From JACJXF01 sp964349045 (GTDB taxonomy: Bacteria; Bacteroidota; Bacteroidia; Bacteroidales; GCA-2748055), in the NCBI GenBank assembly GCA_964349045.1, contig CAYGFI010000027.1, forward strand, positions 1 to 37,109: a DNA stretch of 37,109 bases, written 5' to 3'. Shown one piece after another: positions 21,710 through 29,079 of this stretch. Each line of letters begins with the position of its first letter. Positions within the stretch are counted from its first letter, which is position 1. The position numbers and the translations under genes are program-made. The notes beneath the pieces were generated by a model. That model saw only the letters and a list, made by a program, of their open reading frames with translations, was not told the origin of the DNA and did not search any database.

Positions 21710-23731
21710 ATGATGATCAGAACTCTTATTTCAAAATCTGCAATTATAATTTTTATCCCGGTTTGTTGTTTTGTTGCCGGCCTTAATGCTCAATACGAAA
21801 ATGAAAATATTGCAGATATCAGGACAGAAGCGAAGAAAAATTTTGACGCGGGAAATTATTCTGTATCTCTGTTGCAATACAAAAGTTTGCTGAAACGGTA
21901 TCCAAAAGATGGAGTTTTTAGCTATTACTGCGGACTTTCGCTGCTTAACATGAACGAGGATGTAGAAGAAGCAATTGAATACCTTGAGTTTGCATCATCA
22001 AAAACAACTGTTCCATACCAGGTTTTTTATTTCCTTGGACAGGCCTATACCCGGAATTATCAGTTTTCTCAGGCAAAAAAAGCTTACAGTAAGTTTGCTG
22101 CTGTGGCTACAAAAACTGAAACAAAAGAGCTGATGCCCGAAAGGTTGTCAGAGATGTCAGACAATGCTATTGGACTGACATCAACATTTAATCAGATAGA
22201 AATACTTGCATCATCGCTTTTCACATTCAGTGATTCGGGTTTTATCCGGCAAATTGCTGCGCCCGGAGGCACTCTTTCGCTAAAACCGTCAGAACTACTA
22301 CCTTCAAAAGATGGGATAAAAGACCTTTCAAACCTGATGTTCATCCCCCGAAATAGAAATAAAGGTGACCTTTTATTTTACGTGGGATATGGTAAAAATA
22401 AAAAGAAAGGGTATGAAATCTTTATGGTAAAAACAGGAGATGGCAGGAAATTAAGCGAACCTATGGCTGTAGAAGCGTTAAATACCAATTATGATGAAAT
22501 TATGCCTTATTTTGATTCTATTGGCGGAAATCTGTTTTTTGCATCGAAAGGGCATAACAGTATGGGGGGCTTTGATTTGTTCAGATCGCATTATGATACA
22601 GACAGAAATACCTGGACACCACCGGTAAATATGGGTTTTCCGATAAACTCACCTTTCGATGAATATCTTTTAATTCCAGGAACCGATTTGGGTAACATTT
22701 TGCTGATTACCAACCGTCAGGGGCTTGATAGTATGATTACCGCATATCTGTTGCGTATTCATGAGCCGCCCATTCAAATGGTAAATTCTGATCCTGATGA
22801 GCTCAAAAAGATCGGGAATTTAGGAGGAATTGAAGCCATAAACGATATGGTTGATATGAGCGCTCAGGGTATTCTGACGGTTGCAGATTCGGTTTCAGTA
22901 CCTGTTATATCCACAGGAAAACATCCAAAACCGGGTGATCAGGAAGGGAAGTTCCCTTTAGATTATAATAAGTATTTACGTTTGGCCCTCGATCAGCAGT
23001 TTAAATCCGATTCGCTGGCACGTCTTGCCCGTGAGGCACGAATCGAAGTAAAAAATATTCCTGATCCGGATGATCGTTGGGCTATTCAAAAGAATATTAT
23101 TTCATGGGAAAAGCAATCGGCCAATTACCAGGCAAAAGCTGATGAATATTACCTGATGGTAAGAAATATGGTAAAGGAATCCCCTGCAACGAAAAAAGTT
23201 CCCGAAGCGATAGAGATAGATACAGTTATCAGTGATATTACAGTTTATAATTACAAGTTGCAGGATTCAAATCCGGAAAAGGCTGATTCATTGCTACAGG
23301 CTGTTAATATTCCCGGGAAAGATAAAAAAATACCTGTTTCGTCTGAACCTGAAAAAGAAGTAGAGACTGAGAAAAGTTCTTTAATTGTGAAAAACGAATT
23401 TGTAGTTCTCGCTAAATCGCCATATTCTCAAAATAATCCATTCCTTGCAGAACTTAGTTTTCCTGATGGCGCTTATTACAAAATACAGATGGCTGTTCTG
23501 AGTAAAAATCCGGCATGGAACGCTTTTGGCGGACTCTCGCCTGTGACGTTTGAACCTGTGACTGGTAAACCTTTAAAAAAGTACTATGCGGGAAGGTTCC
23601 GTGATTATAAAAGCGCAAAAACTGCCCTGGAAGAAGTCCGGAAACAAGGTTTTGCTGAAGCATTTATTGTTGGATGGTACGATGGGATTAAGATGACTGT
23701 GAATAAGGTTGTTGAATTGGAGAAGAAATGA
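21710..23731 (+). CDS. TPR/PD40-repeat envelope protein with SPOR-like C-terminus
   Basis: A 673-residue exported protein. Residues 1-27 are a signal peptide ending GLNAQ. TPR-like helices follow (about 35-140; EAKKNFDAGNYSVSLLQYKS, VFYFLGQAYTRNYQFSQAKK). Next come PD40/WD40-like beta-propeller strands (about 215-345; DEIMPYFDSIGGNLFFASKG, NSMGGFDLFRSHYD, NSPFDEYLLIPG), a charged linker, and a terminal SPOR-like module (YYKIQMAVLSKNPAWNAFGG, KKYYAGRFRDYKSAKTAL). TPR plus PD40 is the plan of Bacteroidetes PorE/OmpA-type proteins of gliding and type IX secretion, but no OmpA domain is present, so this is at most a relative. The second codon is also ATG, so the start could be 21713. Confidence 0.8.
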   Translation: MMIRTLISKSAIIIFIPVCCFVAGLNAQYENENIADIRTEAKKNFDAGNYSVSLLQYKSLLKRYPKDGVFSYYCGLSLLNMNEDVEEAIEYLEFASSKTTVPYQVFYFLGQAYTRNYQFSQAKKAYSKFAAVATKTETKELMPERLSEMSDNAIGLTSTFNQIEILASSLFTFSDSGFIRQIAAPGGTLSLKPSELLPSKDGIKDLSNLMFIPRNRNKGDLLFYVGYGKNKKKGYEIFMVKTGDGRKLSEPMAVEALNTNYDEIMPYFDSIGGNLFFASKGHNSMGGFDLFRSHYDTDRNTWTPPVNMGFPINSPFDEYLLIPGTDLGNILLITNRQGLDSMITAYLLRIHEPPIQMVNSDPDELKKIGNLGGIEAINDMVDMSAQGILTVADSVSVPVISTGKHPKPGDQEGKFPLDYNKYLRLALDQQFKSDSLARLAREARIEVKNIPDPDDRWAIQKNIISWEKQSANYQAKADEYYLMVRNMVKESPATKKVPEAIEIDTVISDITVYNYKLQDSNPEKADSLLQAVNIPGKDKKIPVSSEPEKEVETEKSSLIVKNEFVVLAKSPYSQNNPFLAELSFPDGAYYKIQMAVLSKNPAWNAFGGLSPVTFEPVTGKPLKKYYAGRFRDYKSAKTALEEVRKQGFAEAFIVGWYDGIKMTVNKVVELEKK

Positions 23732-23870
23732 CACAATCCGGCAATTCGATCATTCGACTATACGCAAAGCGTAAATAAATAGATCCATTTGCAAACCTGC
23801 AAAAAATCTTTTTTTTCAAATTGAAGAATTGAATCATTGTCGAATTGTCACATTGTAATCTTGTCAAATC
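23731..23870 (+). repeat. Octamer-phased repeat region between the TPR/SPOR gene and clpS
   Basis: Seven 8-bp units in phase run from 23815 to 23870: TTCAAATT, GAAGAATT, GAATCATT, GTCGAATT, GTCACATT, GTAATCTT, GTCAAATC. A shorter run in the same phase pattern (ACACAATC, CGGCAATT, CGATCATT, CGACTATA; 23731-23762) starts at the stop codon of the upstream gene. Between them is AT-rich sequence with no gene. Orientation is opposite to the arrays at 2992 and 13078 relative to the upstream gene. Confidence 0.75.
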
Positions 23871-23890
23871 CTTTTTTTTTGCTAAATTTG
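23861..23890 (+). promoter_or_regulatory. Promoter for the clpS-nfeD-floA operon
   Basis: TTGTC (-33 like, starting 23861) is followed after about 19 bp by TAAATTTG (-7; 23883-23890), matching TAnnTTTG. The clpS ATG is 18 nt downstream. The -33 element overlaps the last two octamer units. Confidence 0.55.
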
Positions 23891-23907
23891 GATAATTTTA
23901 AAGAAAC

Positions 23908-24189
23908 ATGACACAGAGATTACACATTAAGCCTTTAACACGGAATTCCGGAGATTCGAAAAGTGCGGAATCTCATTTTCTGATGTTGTATAATGATGAT
24001 TTTAACACATTTGATTTCGTCATAAAGAGTCTGGTGGAAGTCTGTGATCATACTGCCGTTCAGGCTGAGCAGTGTGCTACTATTACACATTTTAAGGGCA
24101 GATGTGAAATCAAAAAAGGTCTGAAAAAGGAGCTTCAGCCAATGCAGGTTGAGCTGATAAAGAGAAATCTAAAAGCTTTAATAGAATAA
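23908..24189 (+). CDS. clpS: ClpS-type Clp protease adaptor
   Basis: A 93-residue adaptor that delivers N-degron substrates to a Clp protease. The core shows the ClpS signature LMLYNDDFNTFDFVIKSLVE (about 27-46), in which Asp/Asn residues bind the N-terminal residue, then CDHTAVQAEQCATITHFKGR and CEIKKG. A long flexible N-terminus precedes the domain, as is normal. It is first in an operon with nfeD (7 bp gap) and floA (5 bp gap). No ClpA or ClpP gene is in the window. Confidence 0.9.
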   Translation: MTQRLHIKPLTRNSGDSKSAESHFLMLYNDDFNTFDFVIKSLVEVCDHTAVQAEQCATITHFKGRCEIKKGLKKELQPMQVELIKRNLKALIE

Positions 24190-24196
24190 AAAATTA

Positions 24197-24661
24197 ATGG
24201 GAGCTGTAATCATACTCATTATTTTAGGAATACTGTTGTTCCTGATTGAATTTCTCCTGATTCCGGGAATTACCATTGCCGGTATAGGAGGAGCTGCGTT
24301 GACTGTTTCGGGGATTTATCTTGCTTTTGATAAATTTGGAACCAGGATTGGCGTTCTGGTATTGTTATTTACGCTGGTTTCTTCTCTGGTAATATTTGTT
24401 TTTTCTTTACGGGCGAAAACATGGAAAAAAGCAATGCTTAAAACAAATATTGATAGCAATGTAGCTGAAGAACTTGGTCTGGAGAATCTGCATGAAGGAG
24501 ATAAGGGAGAAACAATAGGCCGTCTGGCTCCCATGGGTATGATTAAAGTTAATGGTCACTCTTTTGAAGCAAAATCTATAGCGGGATACCTTGATCCCCA
24601 TACTACCATTGAGATAGTAAAAATTCACGGATCGCAAATCATTGTAAAACCAATAAAATAA
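24197..24661 (+). CDS. NfeD-family membrane protein
   Basis: A 154-residue short NfeD. Transmembrane segments lie near 3-22, 25-46 and 50-72, with the typical LFLIEFLLIPGITIAGIGGA stretch. A C-terminal OB-fold domain (about 95-154) contains GDKGETIGRLAPMGMIKVNG and HSFEAKSIAGYLDPHTTIEI. The family works with flotillin/stomatin (SPFH) proteins, and here it lies 5 bp ahead of floA, the expected arrangement. The long form's ClpP-like serine protease domain is absent. Confidence 0.9.
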   Translation: MGAVIILIILGILLFLIEFLLIPGITIAGIGGAALTVSGIYLAFDKFGTRIGVLVLLFTLVSSLVIFVFSLRAKTWKKAMLKTNIDSNVAEELGLENLHEGDKGETIGRLAPMGMIKVNGHSFEAKSIAGYLDPHTTIEIVKIHGSQIIVKPIK

Positions 24662-24666
24662 AAATT

Positions 24667-25653
24667 ATGGACATTGGAGTAATTATTATTGTAGCCGCGT
24701 CCCTGATCGGGTTGTGGATTCTTTTTTATTTCATTCCCATCGGGCTCTGGTTTCGGGCTCTGGTTTCGGGAGTGCACATTTCATTACTGCAACTTGTTTT
24801 TATGCGTTGGAGAAAGGTGCCACCCGGATCTATTGTGCAAGCGTTAATCGTTGGGACCAAAGCTGGTATTGACCTGAACCGTAATGATCTTGAAGCCCAT
24901 TTTCTGGCAGGAGGTCATATTGAGAGAGTTGTTAACGCGTTGGTTTCCGCCAATAAGGCAAATATTGATCTTACCTTCAAAATGGCAACAGCCATCGACC
25001 TTGCAGGAAGGGATGTTTTTGAAGCCGTTCAGATGTCTGTAAACCCAAAAGTAATTAATACACCCCCGGTAACAGCTGTGGCCAAGGACGGAATTCAGCT
25101 TATTGCAAAAGCGAGGGTTACCGTTCGTGCCAATATCAAGCAACTCGTTGGAGGTGCAGGTGAAGAGACAGTTCTGGCCAGGGTTGGTGAAGGTATTGTA
25201 TCTTCTATCGGTTCGGCAACAAACCACAAAGCCGTATTGGAAAATCCCGATTTTATTTCAAAAGTGGTACTCGATAAAGGTTTGGATGCTGGTACCGCGT
25301 TTGAGATTTTATCCATCGATATCGCCGATATCGATATCGGTAAAAACATTGGAGCAGTGCTACAGATGGACCAGGCAAATGCCGATAAAAACATAGCACA
25401 GGCCAAGGCTGAAGGCAGAAGGACCATGGCTGTTGCACTGGAACAGGAAATGAAAGCCAAAGCACAGGAAGCCCGCGCCAAGGTAATCGAGGCTGAGGTT
25501 GAAATTCCATTGGCGATGGCATACGCTTTCAAAAACGGCAACCTGGGTATCATGGACTATTACAAGTTTAAAAATATTGAGTCGGATACCAATATGAGAG
25601 ATAGTATTTCCAAGGGAGGTAAAGATAAAGGGACCACTGATAAGAAGAGTTAA
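24667..25653 (+). CDS. floA: Flotillin-like protein FloA
   Basis: A 328-residue membrane-microdomain scaffold protein. A hydrophobic hairpin at residues 4-26 anchors it in the inner leaflet. The SPFH domain follows (about 50-220: VPPGSIVQALIVGTKAGIDL, DLEAHFLAGGHIERVVNALV, PVTAVAKDGIQLIAKARVTV). The coiled-coil repeat region includes ADKNIAQAKAEGRRTMAVAL and EQEMKAKAQEARAKVIEAE. The protein ends in a Lys/Asp-rich tail. It is the last gene of clpS-nfeD-floA. A TTCGGA tandem repeat begins directly after the stop, followed by a terminator-like hairpin. Confidence 0.96.
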   Translation: MDIGVIIIVAASLIGLWILFYFIPIGLWFRALVSGVHISLLQLVFMRWRKVPPGSIVQALIVGTKAGIDLNRNDLEAHFLAGGHIERVVNALVSANKANIDLTFKMATAIDLAGRDVFEAVQMSVNPKVINTPPVTAVAKDGIQLIAKARVTVRANIKQLVGGAGEETVLARVGEGIVSSIGSATNHKAVLENPDFISKVVLDKGLDAGTAFEILSIDIADIDIGKNIGAVLQMDQANADKNIAQAKAEGRRTMAVALEQEMKAKAQEARAKVIEAEVEIPLAMAYAFKNGNLGIMDYYKFKNIESDTNMRDSISKGGKDKGTTDKKS

Positions 25654-25654
25654 T

Positions 25655-25783
25655 CCTCCTTCGTCCTTCGGACTTCGGAGGATGAAATCCACCTTTGGAC
25701 TTCGGAGAATGAAATCCATCTTTGGACTTCGGACTTCGGAGAATGAAATTCACCTTCGTCCTGTGGACTTCGGAGAATGAAAT
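25655..25783 (+). repeat. TTCGGA tandem repeat (19-bp core, four copies)
   Basis: The 19-bp core GGACTTCGGAGAATGAAAT occurs at 25697-25715, 25731-25749 and 25765-25783, with a one-base variant (GGATG for GAATG) at 25670-25688. Intervals are 27, 34 and 34 bp. The linkers contain CCACCTTT, CCATCTTT and TCACCTTCGTC. It starts two bases after the floA stop. No coding role is apparent, although the minus strand stays open and would encode repeated FILRSPK. Confidence 0.9.
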
Positions 25784-25784
25784 A

Positions 25785-25821
25785 AGCCCAACGGATCTGC
25801 TGAAAAGAGATGTGTTGGGCT
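25785..25821 (+). terminator. Probable terminator of the clpS-nfeD-floA operon
   Basis: The 8-bp arms AGCCCAAC (25785-25792) and GTTGGGCT (25814-25821) are perfect complements around a 21-nt loop, followed by ATTCTATTCCTGATTTTTT. It lies 130 bp after floA, immediately after the TTCGGA repeat. The long loop makes it a moderate rather than strong terminator. Confidence 0.55.
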
Positions 25822-25979
25822 ATTCTATTCCTGATTTTTTAGGATAATTCAAAATGCAAATAGTAAAATGCAAAACGCATTTGAAAGAATGAAAACGGCA
25901 GTTCGTTATTTGATAAACGCAGTAGGCACACCTTAATCTTTTGGACAATGGTGGGCAAAGTTTAAGTATTTTATAAAAA

Positions 25980-26153
25980 TTACTTCAACAAGCCAATTAC
26001 CCTTTTTAATTTATCGGCAACCTCAGAAGCCAGAGGCTCTAATGCAGAATTCTGAATAGCCATCATCGATGCCAGAGGATGAACAGCTGCCACCTCTATG
26101 GTTCTACCTTCCTTATCAATTACTAAAACATTGCATGGTAGCATGGTTCCTTT
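25980..26153 (-). pseudogene. C-terminal remnant of a DUF302-family protein
   Basis: On the minus strand one frame reads NKGTMLPCNVLVIDKEGRT, then EVAAVHPLASMMAIQNSALE and PLASEVADKLKRVIGLLK, and stops at 25980. This is the second half of the DUF302 domain (the LPCNV motif followed by V..V.P...M). The N-terminal half is missing: the frame meets TGA just upstream, and the preceding sequence belongs to a different gene. It appears to have lost its 5' part by deletion. It directly follows, in another frame and with overlap, the chimeric thioredoxin/GroES gene. Confidence 0.65.
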
Positions 26154-26419
26154 ATTTCAGCATTCTCGATAGTGCTCATTGCCACAATGGGAGCCGTTTT
26201 GGGTTTTTCTTTTGCAGTGTCAGGAATAATGATTCCGGAAGAAGTGCGCTGTTCAGTTTTTGATTCGGTAATATCTAATATTAACTGTTTACCTGCATTT
26301 TCAAGACTTTGGTATGCACAATTGCTTTGCTCATTTCCTTTTTTATATAATAAGAGAAGTGATTTTTCTGCACTTACGGCTTTCTCAATAAAATCTGAGT
26401 AGGAGTTAACGTTTTCCAT
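26123..26419 (-). CDS. Chimeric small protein: thioredoxin-like start plus GroES-like segment
   Basis: A 98-residue open frame starting 4 nt after the trxA stop. Residues 1-35 (MENVNSYSDFIEKAVSAEKS, LLLLYKKGNEQSNCAY) resemble the first strand and helix of a thioredoxin-like protein. Residues about 42-65 contain TSSGIIIPDTAKEKP, which is almost the conserved GroES/Cpn10 strand. The remainder (APIVAMSTIENAEIKEPCYH) matches nothing I know. The frame then runs into a DUF302 C-terminus in another frame. The simplest reading is deletion joining three genes; a translated but non-native product remains possible. Coordinates are firm, function is not. Confidence 0.5.
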   Translation of the reverse strand: MENVNSYSDFIEKAVSAEKSLLLLYKKGNEQSNCAYQSLENAGKQLILDITESKTEQRTSSGIIIPDTAKEKPKTAPIVAMSTIENAEIKEPCYHAMF

Positions 26420-26423
26420 ATAG

Positions 26424-26840
26424 TTAAACGCTTTGGATTTGTTTAACAAGAAAATCTTTGGTTTTAATCCCTACAAAACGATTTACTTCTTTTCCATTTT
26501 TAAAAAGGATGAAGGTTGGGATGCTTCTTACCTGGTACTTTTTGGCAAGCGACTGGAACTGTTCAATATTCACTTTTCCAACATGAGAGTTTCCTGTAAG
26601 TTCCTCTGTAACATCGTTTAATACCGGGGCCATCATTTTGCAGGGAGCACACCATGCTGCCCAGAAATCCACCAGGATGACCTTGTTCTTTGCCTGTTGC
26701 TGAAAATTCTTGTCCGTAAGAGTAAGAATCTTTTTATGATCGGCTACCACAGGAATATTTTTTAATGACGATCGGGCTTTTAAAATCAGGAACACAAAAA
26801 CGGCAATTACGATACCGATTATAATCAGGGTGGTTTGCAT
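26424..26840 (-). CDS. trxA: Membrane-anchored thioredoxin
   Basis: A 138-residue thioredoxin with an N-terminal membrane anchor (residues 4-20; LIIIGIVIAVFVFLIL), unlike cytosolic TrxA of about 105 residues. The redox site is FWAAWCAPCKMM (Cys64, Cys67), and the cis-Pro is in VRSIPTFILFKNG. Type II topology would leave the active site outside the cytoplasm, or the anchor could be an uncleaved signal. It follows trxB by 37 bp (with an octamer array in the gap) and shares its strand. Confidence 0.93.
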   Translation of the reverse strand: MQTTLIIIGIVIAVFVFLILKARSSLKNIPVVADHKKILTLTDKNFQQQAKNKVILVDFWAAWCAPCKMMAPVLNDVTEELTGNSHVGKVNIEQFQSLAKKYQVRSIPTFILFKNGKEVNRFVGIKTKDFLVKQIQSV

Positions 26841-26846
26841 AGATAT

Positions 26847-26870
26847 AATTTGAAAATTTGAAAATTTGAA
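26847..26870. repeat. Three exact octamers AATTTGAA between trxB and trxA
   Basis: AATTTGAA repeats three times exactly (26847-26854, 26855-26862, 26863-26870). It fills most of the 37-bp gap between the trxB stop and the trxA start. Orientation relative to the flanking minus-strand genes is inverse to the arrays after prfC and smpB. Confidence 0.85.
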
Positions 26871-26877
26871 AATCCCG

Positions 26878-27849
26878 TTATATAGTAACTAAATGATCAT
26901 GTTTTACTTTTAATTCATGCAGGTAATTTGTTGCTGCCAGCGCTGCAATAGTGCCATCGCCAACTGCAGTTGTAACCTGTCTGTAACGTTTTGTAATGCT
27001 GTCGCCTGCTGCATAGACACCTGGAATATTAGTGGACATATCCGCCTTTACCAGAACTTCTCCCCATTTATTCAATTCGATCTTTCCTTTTAGAAATTCG
27101 GTATTGGGAACGTAGCCAATAAATATGAAGACTCCATCGGTTTTGAAATTTGTGGTTTCACCGGTTTTGAGATTCTTTATGTCAACACTTTCAAGATTTT
27201 CACTTCCGTAAAAAGTTGTTATGGTCGAATCCATTATAAAACGGATTTTCGGATTACTCTTTGCTTCCATAACAGCATGTTCAAAAGCCTGGAAATGATC
27301 GAACTGATGCACAATGGTTACTTTACTGGCATATTTTGTAAGAGAAACGGCCTCTTCGAGAGCTGAATTTCCTCCCCCTACCACAACAATTTCTTTTTCG
27401 GTAAAGAAATCTCCGTCGCATGTAGCACAATAGGAAATGCCTTTGCCTTTAAAATTATCTTCCCCTTTAACCCCGAGGTTTCTTGATCTGCCTCCGGGAG
27501 TGAGTATCATACTATCAGAAGTATAAGTCTCTCCATCTGAAAGAGTGATGCTTTTTGTTTCTCCCTCCAGGTTAAGATGGGAAATGCTCACGTTCGATTT
27601 AATTTCGCAGCCAAAGGATTTAGCCTGTTTTTTCATAATATTGGCAAGCTGATAACCACTGATGTTTTCTACACCCGGATAGTTGGCTATCTCATGAGTA
27701 AGCACCATCTGCCCGCCAACTGTCCCTTCATTCAGGATAAGGGTTTTCAGCCTTGCCCTCGACAGGTATATACCTGCCGTAAGGCCTGCCGGTCCTGCAC
27801 CGATTACAATTGCATCGTAATGGTTATATCCATCCATGGGTTTAAGCAT
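26878..27849 (-). CDS. trxB: Thioredoxin reductase
   Basis: A 323-residue FAD/NADPH flavoprotein that reduces thioredoxin. The FAD-binding GxGxxG is AIVIGAGPAGLTAGIYL (13-29), the redox pair is SYCATCDGDFF (Cys141, Cys144), and the NADPH motif is VVVGGGNSALEEA. The C-terminal FAD motif is GVYAAGDSITKRYRQVTTAV. The start ATG at 27849 overlaps the end of the upstream thioredoxin-like gene by 8 bp; an alternative ATG (27837) lies just after that stop. Its likely partners are the two adjacent thioredoxin-like proteins and, physiologically, ArsC and Bcp in this window. Confidence 0.95.
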   Translation of the reverse strand: MLKPMDGYNHYDAIVIGAGPAGLTAGIYLSRARLKTLILNEGTVGGQMVLTHEIANYPGVENISGYQLANIMKKQAKSFGCEIKSNVSISHLNLEGETKSITLSDGETYTSDSMILTPGGRSRNLGVKGEDNFKGKGISYCATCDGDFFTEKEIVVVGGGNSALEEAVSLTKYASKVTIVHQFDHFQAFEHAVMEAKSNPKIRFIMDSTITTFYGSENLESVDIKNLKTGETTNFKTDGVFIFIGYVPNTEFLKGKIELNKWGEVLVKADMSTNIPGVYAAGDSITKRYRQVTTAVGDGTIAALAATNYLHELKVKHDHLVTI

Positions 27850-28198
27850 TTACAGTTGCTGCAAATTCTTTATCAAGTATGGTTTTCACCTGTTCTTTGG
27901 TCTGAATGCTCGAGGTTGCTCTAACCACTTTTCCCTTTTTATAATAAATGGTAAAAGGAATTCCCATGAATCCGCGTACCTCCGGTAATTGACGGATTAC
28001 ATACGATTCGGGATTATCAAACTCCAGGTCACAGAATTTAACATGAGAGTATTCTTCCTCAAGTTCTTCAGCAATCCCGTAAACGGGAATACACATAGGA
28101 CCCATACGGCCGCATATTACCATTACATTTTCGTTTTCACTGATTATTTTATTATGTTCAGCGGCTGATTCGATGTGTTTTAAATTTGTGTACAACAT
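27842..28198 (-). CDS. Atypical thioredoxin-fold protein (C-x6-C)
   Basis: A 118-residue thioredoxin-fold protein without the WCxxC motif. The active-site region reads MVICGRMGPMCIPVYGIAEE, giving Cys29 and Cys36. The cis-Pro loop FMGIPFTIYYKKGKVVRATS is intact. I recall close relatives in anaerobic Firmicutes and Spirochaetes that sit in trxA/trxB operons, with the same GRMGPMC segment. It is the first gene of this operon (trx-like, trxB, trxA), behind a TAACTTTG promoter. The chemistry is unknown; a one-Cys or adaptor role is possible. Confidence 0.8.
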   Translation of the reverse strand: MLYTNLKHIESAAEHNKIISENENVMVICGRMGPMCIPVYGIAEELEEEYSHVKFCDLEFDNPESYVIRQLPEVRGFMGIPFTIYYKKGKVVRATSSIQTKEQVKTILDKEFAATVNA

Positions 28199-28225
28199 TT
28201 TTTTTTGGTTTAATTATTAATGACG

Positions 28226-28233
28226 CAAAGTTA
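28226..28233 (-). promoter_or_regulatory. -7 element of the thioredoxin operon
   Basis: TAACTTTG on the minus strand matches TAnnTTTG, 28 nt before the start at 28198. No -33 box is obvious, consistent with activator dependence. The divergent Crp/Fnr regulator starts 121 bp away and is the natural candidate. Confidence 0.5.
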
Positions 28234-28353
28234 CCTTACGACATAATATGAATTGAAGATTTCAGGGTATAGTTGGATAACGCCTGAATTGATTTCGGAC
28301 AGGTTTTAAATTGATTTTGGTTAACTTTATGCCGAATTTATCCAAAGTGGAAC

Positions 28354-29049
28354 ATGAAGACGATACTCGAAACCGATAAGGATTTTATATGCGATATTGA
28401 AGCGCCATGCTTTCAGATGCTTTCAAACGAAGAGATGAAACTGGTAAGAGAAAGCAAAACCCAGGTATTGTTCCGTAAAGGGGATAACCTTACCAAACAG
28501 GGAGCTTTTGTCTCGTATGTTTTGTTTATTATCAATGGAATGGTCAGGCAGTACCTGGAAGGTGAAGGTTCTAAAAACTTCAATCTCCGGATTATCAGGC
28601 CGGGGGAATTTATAGGTCTGTCTTCTGTTTTTACCGGGAGTACTTTTAGTTATTCAACAGTAGCATTGACTGATTGCCAGGTTTTTCTGGTTGAAAAGGA
28701 TGCTATTGCCAAAGTAGTAAAGCAAAACGGGGAGTTCGGTTTTGGAATTATTAAAAGGTATTGCGAACAGAATACAGACCTATTCAGTACGGTACGTAAT
28801 CTTATGTACAGGCAAATGAACGGACGCATGGCTGAAACCCTAATCTATATTGAAAGTTTAAAATCTGAAAATTCCTCCATTTTTCAGCTTCTTTCACGGA
28901 AAGATATTGCTGATTTTGCAGGGATATCCACTGAAAGCGCAGTGAAACTGCTGAAGACATTTGAAAAGGACGGGCTTATTAAGTTAGGTGATAAAGATAT
29001 ATTGCTATTAGATTATAAAACATTAGCAGAAATCAGTAAAAGAGGATGA
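28354..29049 (+). CDS. Crp/Fnr-family transcriptional regulator
   Basis: A 231-residue regulator with an N-terminal cyclic-nucleotide-binding-like barrel (about 25-120; RKGDNLTKQGAFVSYVLFII, PGEFIGLSSVFTGSTFSYST) and a C-terminal winged helix with HTH LSRKDIADFAGISTESAVKL (about 180-199). There are only two N-terminal cysteines (13 and 19), so an FNR-type [4Fe-4S] sensor is unlikely; the effector is unknown. It is divergent from the thioredoxin operon over 155 bp, so control of that operon is plausible. The ECF sigma gene starts 30 bp after its stop. Confidence 0.88.
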   Translation: MKTILETDKDFICDIEAPCFQMLSNEEMKLVRESKTQVLFRKGDNLTKQGAFVSYVLFIINGMVRQYLEGEGSKNFNLRIIRPGEFIGLSSVFTGSTFSYSTVALTDCQVFLVEKDAIAKVVKQNGEFGFGIIKRYCEQNTDLFSTVRNLMYRQMNGRMAETLIYIESLKSENSSIFQLLSRKDIADFAGISTESAVKLLKTFEKDGLIKLGDKDILLLDYKTLAEISKRG

Positions 29050-29079
29050 ATTTTAATTTCCTGTAAAAATCAATAATTC

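Noticed and set aside
25318..25342. Runs of GATATC palindromes
   Set aside because: They lie within floA and encode the conserved IDIADIDIG segment, so codon content explains them.
25095..25719. Minus-strand open frames opposite floA and across the TTCGGA repeat
   Set aside because: They are shadows of floA. The repeated FILRSPK peptide reflects the DNA repeat only.
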